From: Branchiostoma floridae
Taxonomy: Eukaryota > Chordata > Leptocardii > Amphioxiformes > Branchiostomatidae
NCBI RefSeq assembly: GCF_000003815.2
Contig: NC_049980.1
Location: 20,466,782 to 20,507,599 of the forward strand
Length of the DNA stretch: 40,818 nucleotides
Direction: 5' to 3'
A program made the translations under genes and the position numbers. Of this stretch, positions 1-11,326 are shown in pieces. Below the pieces are notes generated by a model, which ran no database searches, was not told the origin of the DNA, and saw only the letters and a program-made list of their open reading frames with translations. The number at the start of each line of letters is the position of its first letter. Positions within the stretch are counted from its first letter, which is position 1.

Positions 1-236
1 GTTTTTCTTTCCCTGCTCAAATCTGACCTTTTTAAGGCTCTAAGCCATGCAGCCCTTCGTCCTGGTTCCGCAGGGATTCTAAAAAACTTCTTTCTACTGC
101 CTTTATCCTTCCGGTTAGTACAATTCAGCGCACAACAACTGGTCGGCATGTTTGCGTTTCCCGCGGGCTGAACCCTCCTCGCCCACCAGCAGCTTTTTGC
201 CTACCATGACGTCACGTGACGTAACCGTGACGTCAG
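1..236. other. Sequence upstream of first visible NOL10 exon
   Basis: Presumed intron of NOL10. It is richer in CpG than the introns further in. A plus-strand frame stays open from base 1 to about 171, and the NOL10 frame itself stays open from 119 through the donor at 288, with an ATG at 206-208. Neither stretch resembles NOL10 or any protein I recognise, so I do not call a gene. Confidence 0.4.
207..235. promoter_or_regulatory. Cluster of CRE-like sites and an E-box
   Basis: Two perfect TGACGTCA palindromes (207-214 and 228-235), one TGACGTAA (217-224) and a CACGTG E-box (213-218) are packed into 29 bases directly before the first visible NOL10 exon. TGACGTCA is the CREB/ATF site and CACGTG the USF/MYC-type E-box. 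Such a set is typical of a proximal promoter, but here it sits inside a gene. That it is functional is inference. Confidence 0.4.
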
Positions 237-3200
237 CGCGATCGCTCGTATTGGACTGTGCTTTAAGTAGCATCACAGAGGACACCATGTAAGTAAAGCC
301 TGTTTCTATTACATTCTGCCTCAATCTTGTTGTTGTGGACTTATATTTAGGGCCTGGTCACATTCGTCGTAAGACACATTTATAAAAGCAAAAGTTGAGA
401 GAATTCTTGGGACAGTTGTGGATATGTCATACAAAATCTAGCTGCCTTTTTACAAAAAAGGTTGTCTTAGACCCTTAAAGAAAGTTGGTTGTGTCATACT
501 CATAGTCTCCTTGTAAACCCTCTAAAAAAGGTGCATTGAAGTGACTGAGTCTTTAGATATCATACCTTATCATTCAGATAATAGTTGTTTTGGGTGTTCA
601 CCACAGGGTTGAAGGTCTGCCAGCTATCTCAGCCCTGAAGTTCAAAGACGGCCTGACTATGGCAGTGGGCACCAGCACAGGACAGGTAATACAGTCACAA
701 AAACATGTCATTAGAATACTGATTGAGTTTTGTTAAATTGCAAGATGTCGTGTTTTGTTGAAGTGCCATGTTGAAGATTCTTGTTAACAGTGGGTTCTAT
801 TGTTACCTTGCTAAAGATTCTATCTCAAAAGAAAACGTATGACAATTGTGCCTTGTTAACATTTGACTCCCTGTTTGTGTGCAGATCTTGCTGTACGACA
901 TCAGGTCCAACCGCCCTGTCCTGGTGAAAGACCACCACTATGGCCTGCCCATCAACTCCATAGAGTTCAACGACCCCCAGGACCTGGTACTGTCCACCGA
1001 CAGCAAGATCCTCAAGATCTGGAACAAGCACACAGTGAGTTATACACTACTACCTGTCATTTTTTCCAATTCTAAATGTTAGTTTGTCATTTCAGTTTTA
1101 TTGAAAGGCAAAGTGTCAACAGCGGAACATTTTATGACCCAAGTTCAAATGAGTTTAAGTTTCCCACATAAGAACAAGCCAATTTTTGTCTATGAAGATG
1201 ACAGAACTGTAAAGCAGCAAAATTTCATAGTCACTTTCTATTGTTAGGTTTGAAAGCTTGATTTTTTTTTTACAGATGTAATGTTGCTATTGGCATGAAT
1301 AGATTCTAGTGCCGATTTGGAAACAAATCCAAAATCTAACAACAGCTGTTTGTCTGTCAGAGCCATATCATAATGCTATATAAATTGAGGTGTATTTTAC
1401 TATGATAAATTACTTATTCTGAGGATTACTGTATCCTCCATGATCCAGGGCAAAGCCTACACCTCCATCGAGCCGGAGAGTGAGATCAACCAGCTGCACG
1501 TGTGGCCAGATTCAGGCCTCATCTTCATGGCAAACGAGGCTCCAAAAATCCTGACATACTTCATACCTGTAAGTTCATGCTTTTGTCTGATGACTCTGAT
1601 CTATTTGATATTTTATGAGGATGATGATTGCAAAGTTGTGTGGCCAAAGGGTTATAGAAATGGAGGTGGCCAAAAGATTTGGGAAGGACTAATTGACATA
1701 TCCTTGTTACTTGTCTGTAGTCTCTGGGCCCAGCCCCCAGATGGTGCTCCTTCATGGACAACCTTACCGAAGAGTTGGAGGAGATGGAAGCTCCCACAGT
1801 GTATGATGACTACAAGTTTGTCACAGACACGGATCTGGAGAATCTAGGTAAGAGACTTACAATAGAAGTACATGTATATCTCCTTTTGCATTCACATTCA
1901 TTGTACAGGTCTTTTGTACAGGATTTTGAGAAAGACTATTATAGAACTGGCCATGGACATGGACCTACGACAATGTTTTCAATCAATACGACAGCTGATT
2001 AACAATGTATAGTTGATGATTTGGTTGGATGTATATTATATTTTTATGTTGTCTATTTCAGTCAGATTCAGCATGTTTTAGTCAAATGTTTTAAAGAGAT
2101 TGAATCAGCCAGTCATGGGGCTTGTTTGAATTTTGCCTACCTTCCACAGGATTGGCTCACCTGATTGGCTCGCCACTCCTCCGTGCGTACATGCATGGTT
2201 ACTTCATGGATATACGTCTGTACCAGAAGGCCAAGACCATCGCAGAGCCGTTCGCTTATGAAGAATACAGAAGGAACAAGATCAGACAGAAGATAGAGGA
2301 GACAAGAGACAGCAGAGTCAAAATTAACGTAAAGGTTTTCTCTTGGTTTACACGGTAATGTTTGCTTATTGGTCTATTCTGGTCATGGGACTGAAGCACA
2401 GTAACTGTTTACAAATGTGTCCTATAGTGACCATGTCATTTAATCACATAAATGTATGTAAGGATTCATGAAAAAAGTGCACTAAGTCATGTAAGCATTC
2501 ACAGATGCCCAATATTGTCTACTTTTAGGATGCAGAAACAGGACAGAAGAGAAATAGGAGATGGAAAACTAATTCCAGCATTTTCTTTTACCCTGCAGAA
2601 ACTGCCCAAAGTTAACCGTGACCTCGCTCAAAGGCTTATTGAAGAAGAGGACAGCAAAGGAGAAGGCAAGAAAAAGAAGGCAAAGGTATAGATATCCAGT
2701 ATATTCTTCATCCATACAAAAACTGCCAAAGTTATGATATGAGTGATTTTAAACGTGTGAATTCAGTAACACTGCAAAGACATTTGTGTTGTGTTTATGT
2801 CTTTGCGCAATATATGATATTTGTCAAAGTGGCAAAAGTATGAAACATTTTAATTTTCTGAAACTACGTTACATGTACTATCGATGTGGAGTGCTTCTCT
2901 TTGATGTTACTGATTACTTTCATATTCAGTAAATTAGTTGACTGTTGGTTTTGAAACTTTCCATTTAATTTGATATGTAAGTATTGTATGCTGCCAGCTG
3001 TTATGACTATCTATGCAATTAAAGTTTGACATGTGTGCTGTATATTTTGTGTTTTTGTTTTTAATGGGTTTTCTCTGTGCAAGAGCAGGAGACCTCCTCT
3101 GGGAAGTGGTCACTAACTGTCCTGTTGTTCTAAACAAGAAGACTAGCTCTAGGCAGTGGTCACTAACTGTTCCTTTTTCCACACAGGAAGCGTCCAGTCT

Positions 3201-5195
3201 TCTCCAGGATGACCGTTTCTCGGCGCTGTTCTCCAACCCAGAGTTCCAGGTGGACACGGGGACGGAGGAGTTCCGGCTGCTGAACCCGGTCGTCAAGCAG
3301 CAGAAGAAGAAGAAGAGGGAGAAGAGGGAGAAGCTGGAGGACCAGTTCCAGGAGGTGGAGGAGGAGGAGGAGGTTTGTTTATTGTGAAATACAGTTGTCT
3401 GTGGTTTAACTACAGTTACAAGTAAGCTTTTGTCCTGTTTGGGTCAGTTTTGGTCCAGTAGGAGCTGACAGTGGCCAACAAATGGCAATACTTGCATGCT
3501 CTCTCCTTTCCTTTTTCCCTCCTTGATTGATTGATTGCTTCATTGCTACATGACAGCTGCCCATGTTGTTATGTTTGCAACAGGAGGAGGTGGAAGGGCG
3601 TGGCAGTGATGAAGACAGCAGCTCCTCAGAAGATGACCGTGACCTTGTGGAGGAGTTGCGGAGACAACATCGGGACATCAGGAGAGAGAGGGCACTCCAA
3701 CACAGGGCAGAGAGGGTAGGTCATATGTCGTGATAAGAAAACTGCAATGTTTGACAATTCTTCAAGTGAGTTTGCCTTATGTACTTACCTCAATGACTGC
3801 TAGGTAGTGCTACAGCAAGAATGGCCTTGCGGCAAAAATACGGGCCCAGAAAAAAGTAGCAGATAAACTACCAAAACATTGGCAATATGAAGAGTCTGGT
3901 TGTACTCAAGACAACTCCAATATCCCATTCCATACTTGTTGTTTCTCCTATAGGAGAGGGATGCTGCCACAAATCTGACTCCGAAGTTCTATGAGCTGAA
4001 GATGGGGGAGGAGTTCCTGAAGGATGGGAAGGACCAGAGGAAGGACAGTAAGAGGAAGGTGAAGGCCAGTCTGGGGGAGCGTGTCCAGCTTCAGGAGGAG
4101 AACGACAAGATGCTGAGGCTCAGTGGACAGGCCGTGGGGTCAAAGGAGCTGACCTTCAGCCTGAGAAAGGTTGGTGTGCATGTTGGAAGCTGAGTTTTAG
4201 TTTCGGTCTATGTATTTATGTGATTGTGAGTGAATGAGTGCTTTTGCCACAAGCAAGACATAGTGGGTAACCAGTGCAGTGGATGGAGTGCTCTCATTTG
4301 GGAGGTTATAGGTTTAATCCCCAGCCAGGTCAGATTTTCAAAATGGTATTTACTAGGGCTGGGTATCGGTACAGCGTACCGGTGCAAAACCGTTTTTTCT
4401 TATTGGACCGGTCCAGAAAAACCGTACCTGAAAAAATTAGGTGGACCGGATGTTGGACCGATTAGAAAATTAACATATTATTTTATCAGGCATTCACACG
4501 TTTTGGCGCTTGCAGTTGGAAGAAAATGACAAGAGTGAAGTAGAGTAGAGTTTATAGTACTAGTAATTTCTACCAAGGTTTACAGTCAATCGTACAGGTG
4601 CAGTTAGCGTTGTAGGATTTTAAAACGCCAGTGTAAGTCTAATACTCCACCAAACAGATTTCTTTGTAGTGAAATGGACAATTGGTATGAGTCATACTGA
4701 ATCAGGTCCAGGTTCAGGTCCGGACCTGGACCTGATCCGGACCTGGACCTGAATTTTCTGTACCGGTACCCAGCCCTAGTATTTACTGCTTTCTTAGCTT
4801 ATCACTCAGCACCAATAGGTGCTGGGAAGATTTTTTGATAAGTAAGTGTATACGGTGAGAATTCAGCTGAGGCAAAAAGATAGAACAATCATATTTTCCT
4901 GATGACATGAGGGATGGATAAAATACTATCAGCTGGGAGATCTCTTGTAGGCAGTTTACTGGTTGTGCAGTTCCAATGTGGTGCTATAAAGTGCACAAGA
5001 CTGTTAAGATTCACAAATATTAATGTCTCTCCTTTATACAATCTACAGGTGGAGAAACCGCGAGAAACCCAGCGCAAATTAGACGAGGCCCAGCACAGGT
5101 TAGAGAGGAAAGAGGTGCGCAGGTCTGCTGGACAGTACCTCAAGAAACCCAGGACAAAACCTGGGACTTTCTGGAAGGGCAAGAAGAAGAAATAG
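237..5195 (+). CDS. NOL10: NOL10, nucleolar WD40/NUC153 protein (5' part outside window)
   Basis: Eleven exons with GT-AG borders and continuous phase: 237-288, 607-685, 885-1034, 1449-1568, 1721-1847, 2150-2328, 2599-2685, 3187-3372, 3584-3715, 3954-4169, 5049-5195 (TAG). They give about 490 residues; human NOL10 has 688, so the N-terminal third lies off the left edge. Exons to 1568 carry late WD40 blades (ILLYDIRSNRPVLVKD, YGLPINS, KIWNKHT). Exons 1721-2328 carry the signature blocks DNLTEELEE, TVYDDYKFVT, LRAYMHGYFMDIRLY and FAYEEYR. Exon 3187-3372 holds the NUC153 motif (DDRFSALFSNPEFQVD, EEFRLLNP). The rest is basic, coiled-coil-like sequence ending in a Lys run. The family (yeast Enp2) works in the nucleolar small-subunit processome for 18S rRNA maturation. 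The acceptor of the first exon (AG at 235-236) has a poor pyrimidine tract and is the least certain border. Confidence 0.95.
3105..3170. repeat. Short direct repeat beside a splice acceptor
   Basis: The 16-mer AGTGGTCACTAACTGT occurs at 3105-3120 and again at 3155-3170, 50 bases apart, just before the NOL10 acceptor at 3186. It looks like a small local duplication within the intron. Confidence 0.6.
4264..4840 (+). repeat. tRNA-like SINE remnant, interrupted by a hAT-like MITE
   Basis: Lies in the last NOL10 intron (4170-5048). Bases 4264-4328 resemble the 3' half of a tRNA-derived SINE: a degenerate A-box-like stretch, then GGTTTAATCCCC as a B-box-like block. The sequence AAATGGTATTTAC before the MITE continues after it as TGCTTTCTTAGC and ACTCAGCAC, giving one interrupted element. 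The outer right edge is uncertain. Confidence 0.5.
4354..4778. mobile_element. hAT-like MITE with 8-bp target duplication
   Basis: The 425-bp insert begins TAGGGCTGGGTATCGGTAC and ends GTACCGGTACCCAGCCCTA, inverted repeats with one mismatch. It is flanked on both sides by the identical 8-mer GTATTTAC (4346-4353 and 4779-4786), the target-duplication length of hAT transposases. There is no transposase frame, so it would be non-autonomous. An internal palindromic stretch of GGTCC/GGACC units lies near 4706-4752. It sits in an intron of NOL10. Confidence 0.85.
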
Positions 5196-5879
5196 TCATT
5201 TATGCCTTGTAATTGTGATAAATTATATCTCCTGAGATAAACACCACATTTCCATACTGTATAGATAGCAGAAACTATTTGCCAAACACTACAGCAAAAT
5301 AAGAAGTGTTTTTTGTACTGAAGACTTAATTTGTTTAAACTGAATCATGGCTTTTTTGTGTCTTGAAACTATTTTAATGAGTTGAAAGGAAAGTGAATAT
5401 TTTATTGAGAAATTGGATTGGAAAGTTTAACTCAGATCTAACATTAAAAGAATTATTGGGAAATTCACAAGAAGAACTGTTGATAAAAGTGTCTACCTCC
5501 AGTTGCATACACAATGTAATATGTTTCATATTGATTATCAAAAATTACTGCCAGAAATGTATGATGCTGTGGTACGTCTCTTTTTTTGGTCATGAGTGAT
5601 ATCCCCCACTATCCCCCAGCAAAAGTGCCAACATCCCGTTCCGCTAATTGGACTTCTTGGCTAAAATATGTTTCAGACTTGCAGTGTCTGTGCCTGTCTT
5701 TCAATGTATGTACTTGAACGTAACGTTACATAGTCACAAGAAAAAATACCAACAACATGATGCTTAAACTAGTACTATCTAGTATCTACTCATAATGTGT
5801 TTTACTTTGAATTAACTATGGATCAGTCTTGCAGTTGGCCCCCTATCTACATTTAACATCAGGTGTGAACGCGTTTTTG
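5196..5879. other. Convergent intergenic space, 3' UTRs of NOL10 and SLC16-like gene
   Basis: The two stop codons face each other across 684 bases. On the minus strand an AATAAA (TTTATT at 5401-5406) is a candidate poly(A) signal for the transporter gene. On the plus strand only weak GATAAA variants follow the NOL10 stop. No other coding sequence is visible; the transcripts may overlap here. Confidence 0.5.
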
Positions 5880-8730
5880 TTATTTTTGCTGGGAGATGAG
5901 GGGTTCACTGTTGCGATGCTTCCCTCTATCTTCGATGACGACAGCACAGAGGAGGAATACTCCACTGAGGAAGATGGCTCCGCCAGCAAACAGGAATGAT
6001 GGGTAATACTTGTCAGTCATGTCATAGAGGGCACCTGGAAACCAGAAAACAATAGATTTCCAGTTTTATTGAAGTAGAAGTTGTATCATAGACAGTTGTT
6101 GAACAAAAAGACTATTATATGGAGCATAGAGTTGTATACAGTAACAGACATATATGGACATATATGACTGCTCTGTGCAGTTCTCTTGTGGATTGATTTC
6201 TTGTAGAAAATTAGTATCTGTTCTGGCTTTCTGGTTCTGTTCAAGGAGGATGTAAAAAAATCAAACAAACCTGAAATAGGCAGCCCGACTACAGACCCGA
6301 CCCCCTGGCACAGCATGACCAGTCCCAGCCCGCTCTCAATCCGCTCAGTCCCCACCACATCCGCCACCAGCGCGGTAGTCAGAGGCCGCACCAGCCCGTT
6401 AAACAAGCCGTACGTTCCGGCCAGGGCTGCCATCTGCGGGTAGGTTACTCCTAAAATGATCGCTAAAGAAGATGCTGACCAAAGCATGCAGAAGACTGCA
6501 TACTGTACAGCTCGTGTGCATCCTGGTACTTTAGACACCAGTCCGGAGAGCAAACGTCCAATCAGATCGGTGATAGACAGGACGGAGGGAAGGAATGAAG
6601 CCTGAGTCTTGGGTATCTGGAGTGCCAGTGCCCGCGGTACCATGTGCGTAGGTGCCACAAAGTACGACATTTCATTAGCCACAACACATGCGCACAGCAC
6701 CAGGAACGGTGGATGTCGGAGGAGAGAGATGTCGAACATCCTCGGCCTCTCCTTTGTGTACAAGTTCATGAATATACTGGAGGAACGGGGGCGTCTTCTG
6801 AATTTCAAACTGGATGGAAGTTTGATGCTGCTGCTTCGTCGGCGTCTTTGTTGTTGTGGATGAAGGAACTCAGCTTCTGTCTCCTGACTTTGTCCCAAAC
6901 TCGTGAGAGAAACAACAGAGTTGTTTTCTGGAAGGCCATGTTTACAACTCTGGGAGTTGCGTTCCTGTTCCAGTAAATGGGTGCGACTCATCCTTGTGTT
7001 TTTCGAAATGTTTGTTGTTTGGGGCGATTTTAGGAGAAGTGCAGCAGCACAATGACTCAGGTTCATCCCGGCATAGATTTGTAAGACTTTCCTCCACCCG
7101 TATAGACTGATGAGATACTGGAATAGCGGTGAGAAGGCGAACCCGCCCACTCCCGTCCCTGCCAACACAACACCGTATGCAAGGTGGCGCTTTTTGTCGA
7201 AGTTCTGTCCCACAGCCACCAATGCAGGGTTGTAGGCCAGACCCCAACCTGTCCCTGGTGAAGGTAAAAACTTGTTGTGATTCCTTTATAAATTTGATTT
7301 CAACTCTCTTTGCTTAGTATGATAGGTCTATATTGTAGGGATGATAGGGAATTGAAAAATACAGGCAGGTTGGAAGCGATGTGGCAACAGGTTCTATCCT
7401 TGTTGGAAGCAAGGAGGTTAAAAAATGTCTTTTTTAAACCTCCTTGTTGGAAGTGTTCGTTCATGAACAAGATACAAGTCAATCCTCCGCGTGCATCAAC
7501 CTCTAATGCACTTCTAAAGTTATCCTGCCATGAATATATTTTTACGAAACTTTGCTTACCTACGACCACGCCCATGGTGACGTACAGCTCGTACACGTTG
7601 TTGACGTAACTGCTGGTAAAGAAACCCAAGGAGGATACAATGCCACCTACGAACACCAGGGGGCGCGCACCGAACCGCTTGTACAGCATGGAGGAGAACA
7701 AGCCTGTGAAGTCAATAGAATTAATTCTGTGATTCAAACAGCCGTTTAGGAGACAATGTTATCCTTTCTTCTTTTATCCAGCATATTTCTGGTTTTCCCA
7801 CCAAGAGGACACACGAATTGTCCACTGAATTTCCGTGCAAACATGACATCCTAGTAACCTGCTTATCAGGCTTTCCTCACTAAAGACCGGGCCTTATCAC
7901 CCGAACTTATCTGTCAATTTTCCCCATTTCCAGTCGGATGGATTCGTCCGGTTCTGCTTCCGTGATATCAGAGGGTCAGACCACTCTTCAACTGCACAAC
8001 TGACTTACATTGGCCTTGATAACAACGGATATGTTGTTGTTTTCTTCTTACAAATGCTAACATTTACGGACTTTTCCCCTGTACCCAGTCTCCTGCGCGG
8101 AGGGGACCAAAGTCGTCTCTTAAGTCCTCTTAGTATTGAGGCGACTTTGGTCCCCTCTGCTTAGTAGGAGAATGCCTCTACTCAAGTTGTTCATTGGTTG
8201 TACAATTCAAAATTGGACCAATTCAACTACGACGGGTGGCTCATAGTTTTGTTTTGTTTTTTGTATGTGAATAATCTTGAGTTCATGCACCCGAGCGAAG
8301 TATTGAGTAAGAAGTTGAAATCGGAAAATCGGAAAAAGTTTCGCTACCGCTTGACAGCACTTCATACCAATTTTGAAGACATCTTACCTCCCCCGTAGGC
8401 AAGTGCGGACAGAATGGAGATGGCCCACGATACCTCCAGCTCAGTCGCGCTGAACTCCTCAGTCAAGGCTGCGTAAAACACACCTGCCGCTCGGGAGAAC
8501 CCGCCAAAACCACAGGTTTCAATCACGAAAGCAGCGAACACCACGGCCCATCCTCGGCCGCCATCGGGTACCTTCGGCCTTTCGGTTTTCTCATCTTCTT
8601 CGTCTTTTAGGATGTTGGCCTTTCTCGGCTTGTGTATCCCCTGTTTTCTCAATGGTGAAGGTCGGGGCATCAAGAGTGCGTGATGTTTTGGCGCTGCGGG
8701 TTCTTCAGGGATGATGGTTAGGGCGTCCAT
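5880..8730 (-). CDS. SLC16-like (monocarboxylate transporter type) MFS protein
   Basis: Four coding exons in order 8730-8388, 7703-7560, 7254-6271 and 6034-5880 (TAA); all introns follow GT-AG, and the frame gives 541 residues, a normal SLC16 length. A charged cytoplasmic N-terminus (1-53) precedes the signature VPDGGRGW (54-61) opening the first membrane segment, then the TM4-TM5 block NFDKKRHLAYGVVLAG (about 180-195). The central loop (about 232-315) is long, with RRRRSSS and RRRPRSSS basic/serine clusters, followed by the second half of membrane segments and a short C-terminus. The family exchanges monocarboxylates, aromatic amino acids, thyroid hormone or other solutes across the plasma membrane; which substrate applies cannot be told. 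In the signature, Arg replaces the usual aromatic before GW. Exon 3 has a second in-frame acceptor six bases inside. Confidence 0.9.
7410..7446. repeat. Hairpin built from CAAGGAGGTTA
   Basis: In intron 2 of the SLC16-like gene, 7410-7425 and 7430-7446 form an inverted repeat with a 4-base loop and a one-base length difference. The arm motif CAAGGAGGTTA recurs at 16038-16048 and 29378-29388. Confidence 0.6.
8090..8170. mobile_element. Small hairpin MITE-like element
   Basis: Bases 8098-8119 and 8138-8159 are inverted repeats of 22 bases with two mismatches, sharing the core GGGGACCAAAGTCG, around an 18-base loop. The outer CTCCT/AGGAG pair may mark the ends. It lies in intron 1 of the SLC16-like gene. 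No clear target duplication was found. Confidence 0.55.
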
Positions 8731-9273
8731 TATAGCTTCTACTGAAGACGCCTGGTCACAGGATGGTTCTCATCCTTCCGGTTGGAACTGCTGAGGTCGC
8801 AAAATCCGGTTGCGCGCGGCTCCGAATCACGTGTGCGAAAATAAGTTCCGACAGAAAGCGTTCACATTTTTTGTAAGAACCAAGGCCAAGAACATCAGCA
8901 TGGACATAGGTCAAAAGATAATCAAGGAGTCCAGTCAAACCAAAGTAAATCATGATCCATCGACGGTGTGAGTAGAAGTTGACCAAATCATTTCGTGGTC
9001 TGGTCTGGACGTTGGAAGTTCCCAAGGAAAGCAAGTAATGTCCACAAATATCCTTACCTGTCCCTTTCGTGCAAGAAGTGATATGTACAAGTACATGTAT
9101 ACGTACATGATAACATGAATATAGGCGGGACTTGAAGGCCATCGCAGTCGTTGGTAGTACTTGGGCTACATGCGCGGTGCCTAAACTCGATCATCTTTAT
9201 TTCAAGTCGTTATTTTGAAAGTCTTAAATGCCATTCTAATGTATTTGAACACCTTGAACACAATTGGAAGGAA

Positions 9274-9313
<40 letters not shown>

Positions 9314-10092
9314 CTTTATTTGCATAGAAATATAAGTGTACATAAAATTTGCAACAATGTACATGTAGTACGTAGACTTTCATTATTCTGTACCTTATTG
9401 AGATATTCTTCATACTTTGCTTGTAAAGGAAAATATATCTTAAACAGTTACATTCCAGATGCACACTGTTCTGCTTCACGCAGCATTATATGTTGTGAAT
9501 TGTATAGAACATATGGCGCATTGACAACAAATAAACTACATTTGTACATTGATGTAGTAGGAATAATTGGACATGTAGGACATCATATAAATAATGGATT
9601 TTTTTTAAAAGTCTTGATCACCTGGCGCCTTGCCAGAAACGGTAACGTTATTCACATGGATGCAACATAAAAGTCACCGGGAGTATCAGGTAATCTAACG
9701 TAATGTAAGATTGCTGTTTATGCTATTACTATAACTTATGAAGACATATTCCCACATTGCTTCTTCGTATCAATAATTCCTTACAATTCCTCTCCCAGCT
9801 TCACACTTTTTCTGAGAAACCAACCGGAAATAGATCGAAATAGCGTCCAGCATCTCTCACTATCCCTGTCACATTCGTCATAGGACAGACTTGGCACAGG
9901 CAAACGGAGGGCGCTATAGCTAGCGCTTGGGATTAGAACAGTCGTGGATCGATGCGTCGGCAACATTCAACTGTCTTGTGACCGAGATAGTATCCTCAAA
10001 GATTCTGACTAAATGATCACTAAATCCACATGGCAAAAAAGATCGTATAACCACTGCGACCGGGCCTTCGGAATGGGTTTAACGCGTCATTG
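8731..10092. other. Spacer between SLC16-like gene and PPxY membrane-protein gene
   Basis: This holds the 5' flank of the SLC16-like gene and the 3' flank of the next minus-strand gene. An AT dinucleotide run occupies 9277-9310, and minus-strand AATAAA signals occur at 9315-9320 and near 9196, either of which could end the upstream gene's transcript. The open frames here are short and show no family motif. Confidence 0.5.
9277..9310. repeat. (AT)17 microsatellite
   Basis: Seventeen uninterrupted AT units, in the spacer between two minus-strand genes. Confidence 0.95.
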
Positions 10093-11326
10093 TCAATCAC
10101 AGAAGGCGTCCTCATATTTTGGAGGGCGGTCGTCCATAGAGGGGGTCGGGCTGGCGCATGAACAGGTGAGATGATGGGACCCCCGGCGATCCTCGCACCG
10201 GATATACGTCACCGGAAGTAGGATGACATTGTCTGGGTTTGCAGATGAACTTGGGACACACATATCCGGGACGTTTCCGGTAACACTTGTCACAGACGGT
10301 CTGTTATGACAAAAACACACGGTTATTCATAGTCGTCTGAATGATTCAAACATTCATTGGAGACGCTGATGCACCGATTGGGCTTATGTGTAGTTTGCGA
10401 TAAACCTGCGAGTTGTAGTCTATGGCAAACTATACATAAGCCCCCTTTTTAAAAAGAAATTCAAAGCAAACAGGGACGAAAGATAGAAACACATGCGTGG
10501 TTGTTTAACACAAGGTGACGTTACCTGAATGTGAAAAGACTTGAGTACGCAGGGGGCGGACTTGGCATTGGTGACACATCCCCGACAGGGTGCAGTTCTC
10601 CAGGCGGCACGCTGGTGTCGCTCCTGCCCGACCGGCAACAGCAGCTACACAGGTCCCACACCCCCAGACACACCAGACACAGCCCCAGGGTGGCCAGAGA
10701 CACGCCGATAAAGGCAAGCTGGGGAAGAATGGAGCGAACGGTTTTGTACACATGACAGGCTGGGTCGCGGTCCTGATCGAAACAACAAAACGACTATTCC
10801 TCATTATATAAACAAGTCTAAAATAATGTTTTATCTATATTTTACTTAATTTCGTTATGTCTAAAACATACAGGTTTTGTTATGCGTCCTGCTTTGCTCG
10901 AGTAAGCACCAAGTAACTTTCGTCGTGCGACAATCGCGGGAATTATATAGAATGTTAATACAGAAACGTTTGTCGGAGATCCCTGTCGACGGCTGGTTCT
11001 GTCATAGACATATGCTCGCCGAAAATCCCACGACCGAACGGAACAATCGTACGACGTTTGTGTCGGTTGCACCTCACCGGACCATGGGGCATTTGTAGTG
11101 GTCAACATGACAGAAAATATTGTTGTATACTTACCGGATAGTACATGGGAGCGTCGGTGAGGCCCAGTCCTGCCATGACCATCCCTCCCACAATGAAGGA
11201 CAGACCGACGAACACGACTGGGTTGATAAAACACACCAGTCTGCGCATGCTGTCCGGCCTCGTACATGGGATCGTCTCTGGGTCTGGTACGCTGTCTACA
11301 TCTGTCGGCATCACCACAGCCTCCAT
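10093..11326 (-). CDS. Two-pass membrane protein with PPxY tail (TMEM171/TMEM61-like)
   Basis: Three exons join in phase: 11326-11135, 10772-10525 and 10300-10093 (TGA), for 215 residues. Residues about 31-56 (FINPVVFVGLSFIVGGMVM) and 81-105 (LAFIGVSLATLGLCLVCLGV) are membrane segments. Between them is a short loop with one Cys; straight after the second is CSCCCR, a likely palmitoylation cluster. The tail has two PPxY motifs, PPPAYSSLF (about 138-146) and PPKYEDAF near the C-terminus, known ligands of WW domains such as those of NEDD4-type ubiquitin ligases. Vertebrate TMEM171 shares the order of membrane segments, a PPxYYSIF-like motif and a terminal PPxYEE motif, though it has four segments; TMEM61 has two. 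The family link is inference from layout. A cytoplasmic adaptor role for trafficking or ubiquitination is plausible but unshown. Confidence 0.75.

Noticed and set aside
4264-4335. tRNA gene
   Set aside because: The sequence has A-box-like and B-box-like blocks but cannot form a complete cloverleaf and runs into SINE-like tail sequence.
6609-6976. Plus-strand frames opposite the SLC16-like gene
   Set aside because: They are antisense shadows of the large third exon, which encodes clear transporter sequence.
8756-9142. 128-residue minus-strand frame upstream of the SLC16-like gene
   Set aside because: It ends before the transporter start, has no recognisable motif and probably lies in 5' UTR or promoter sequence.
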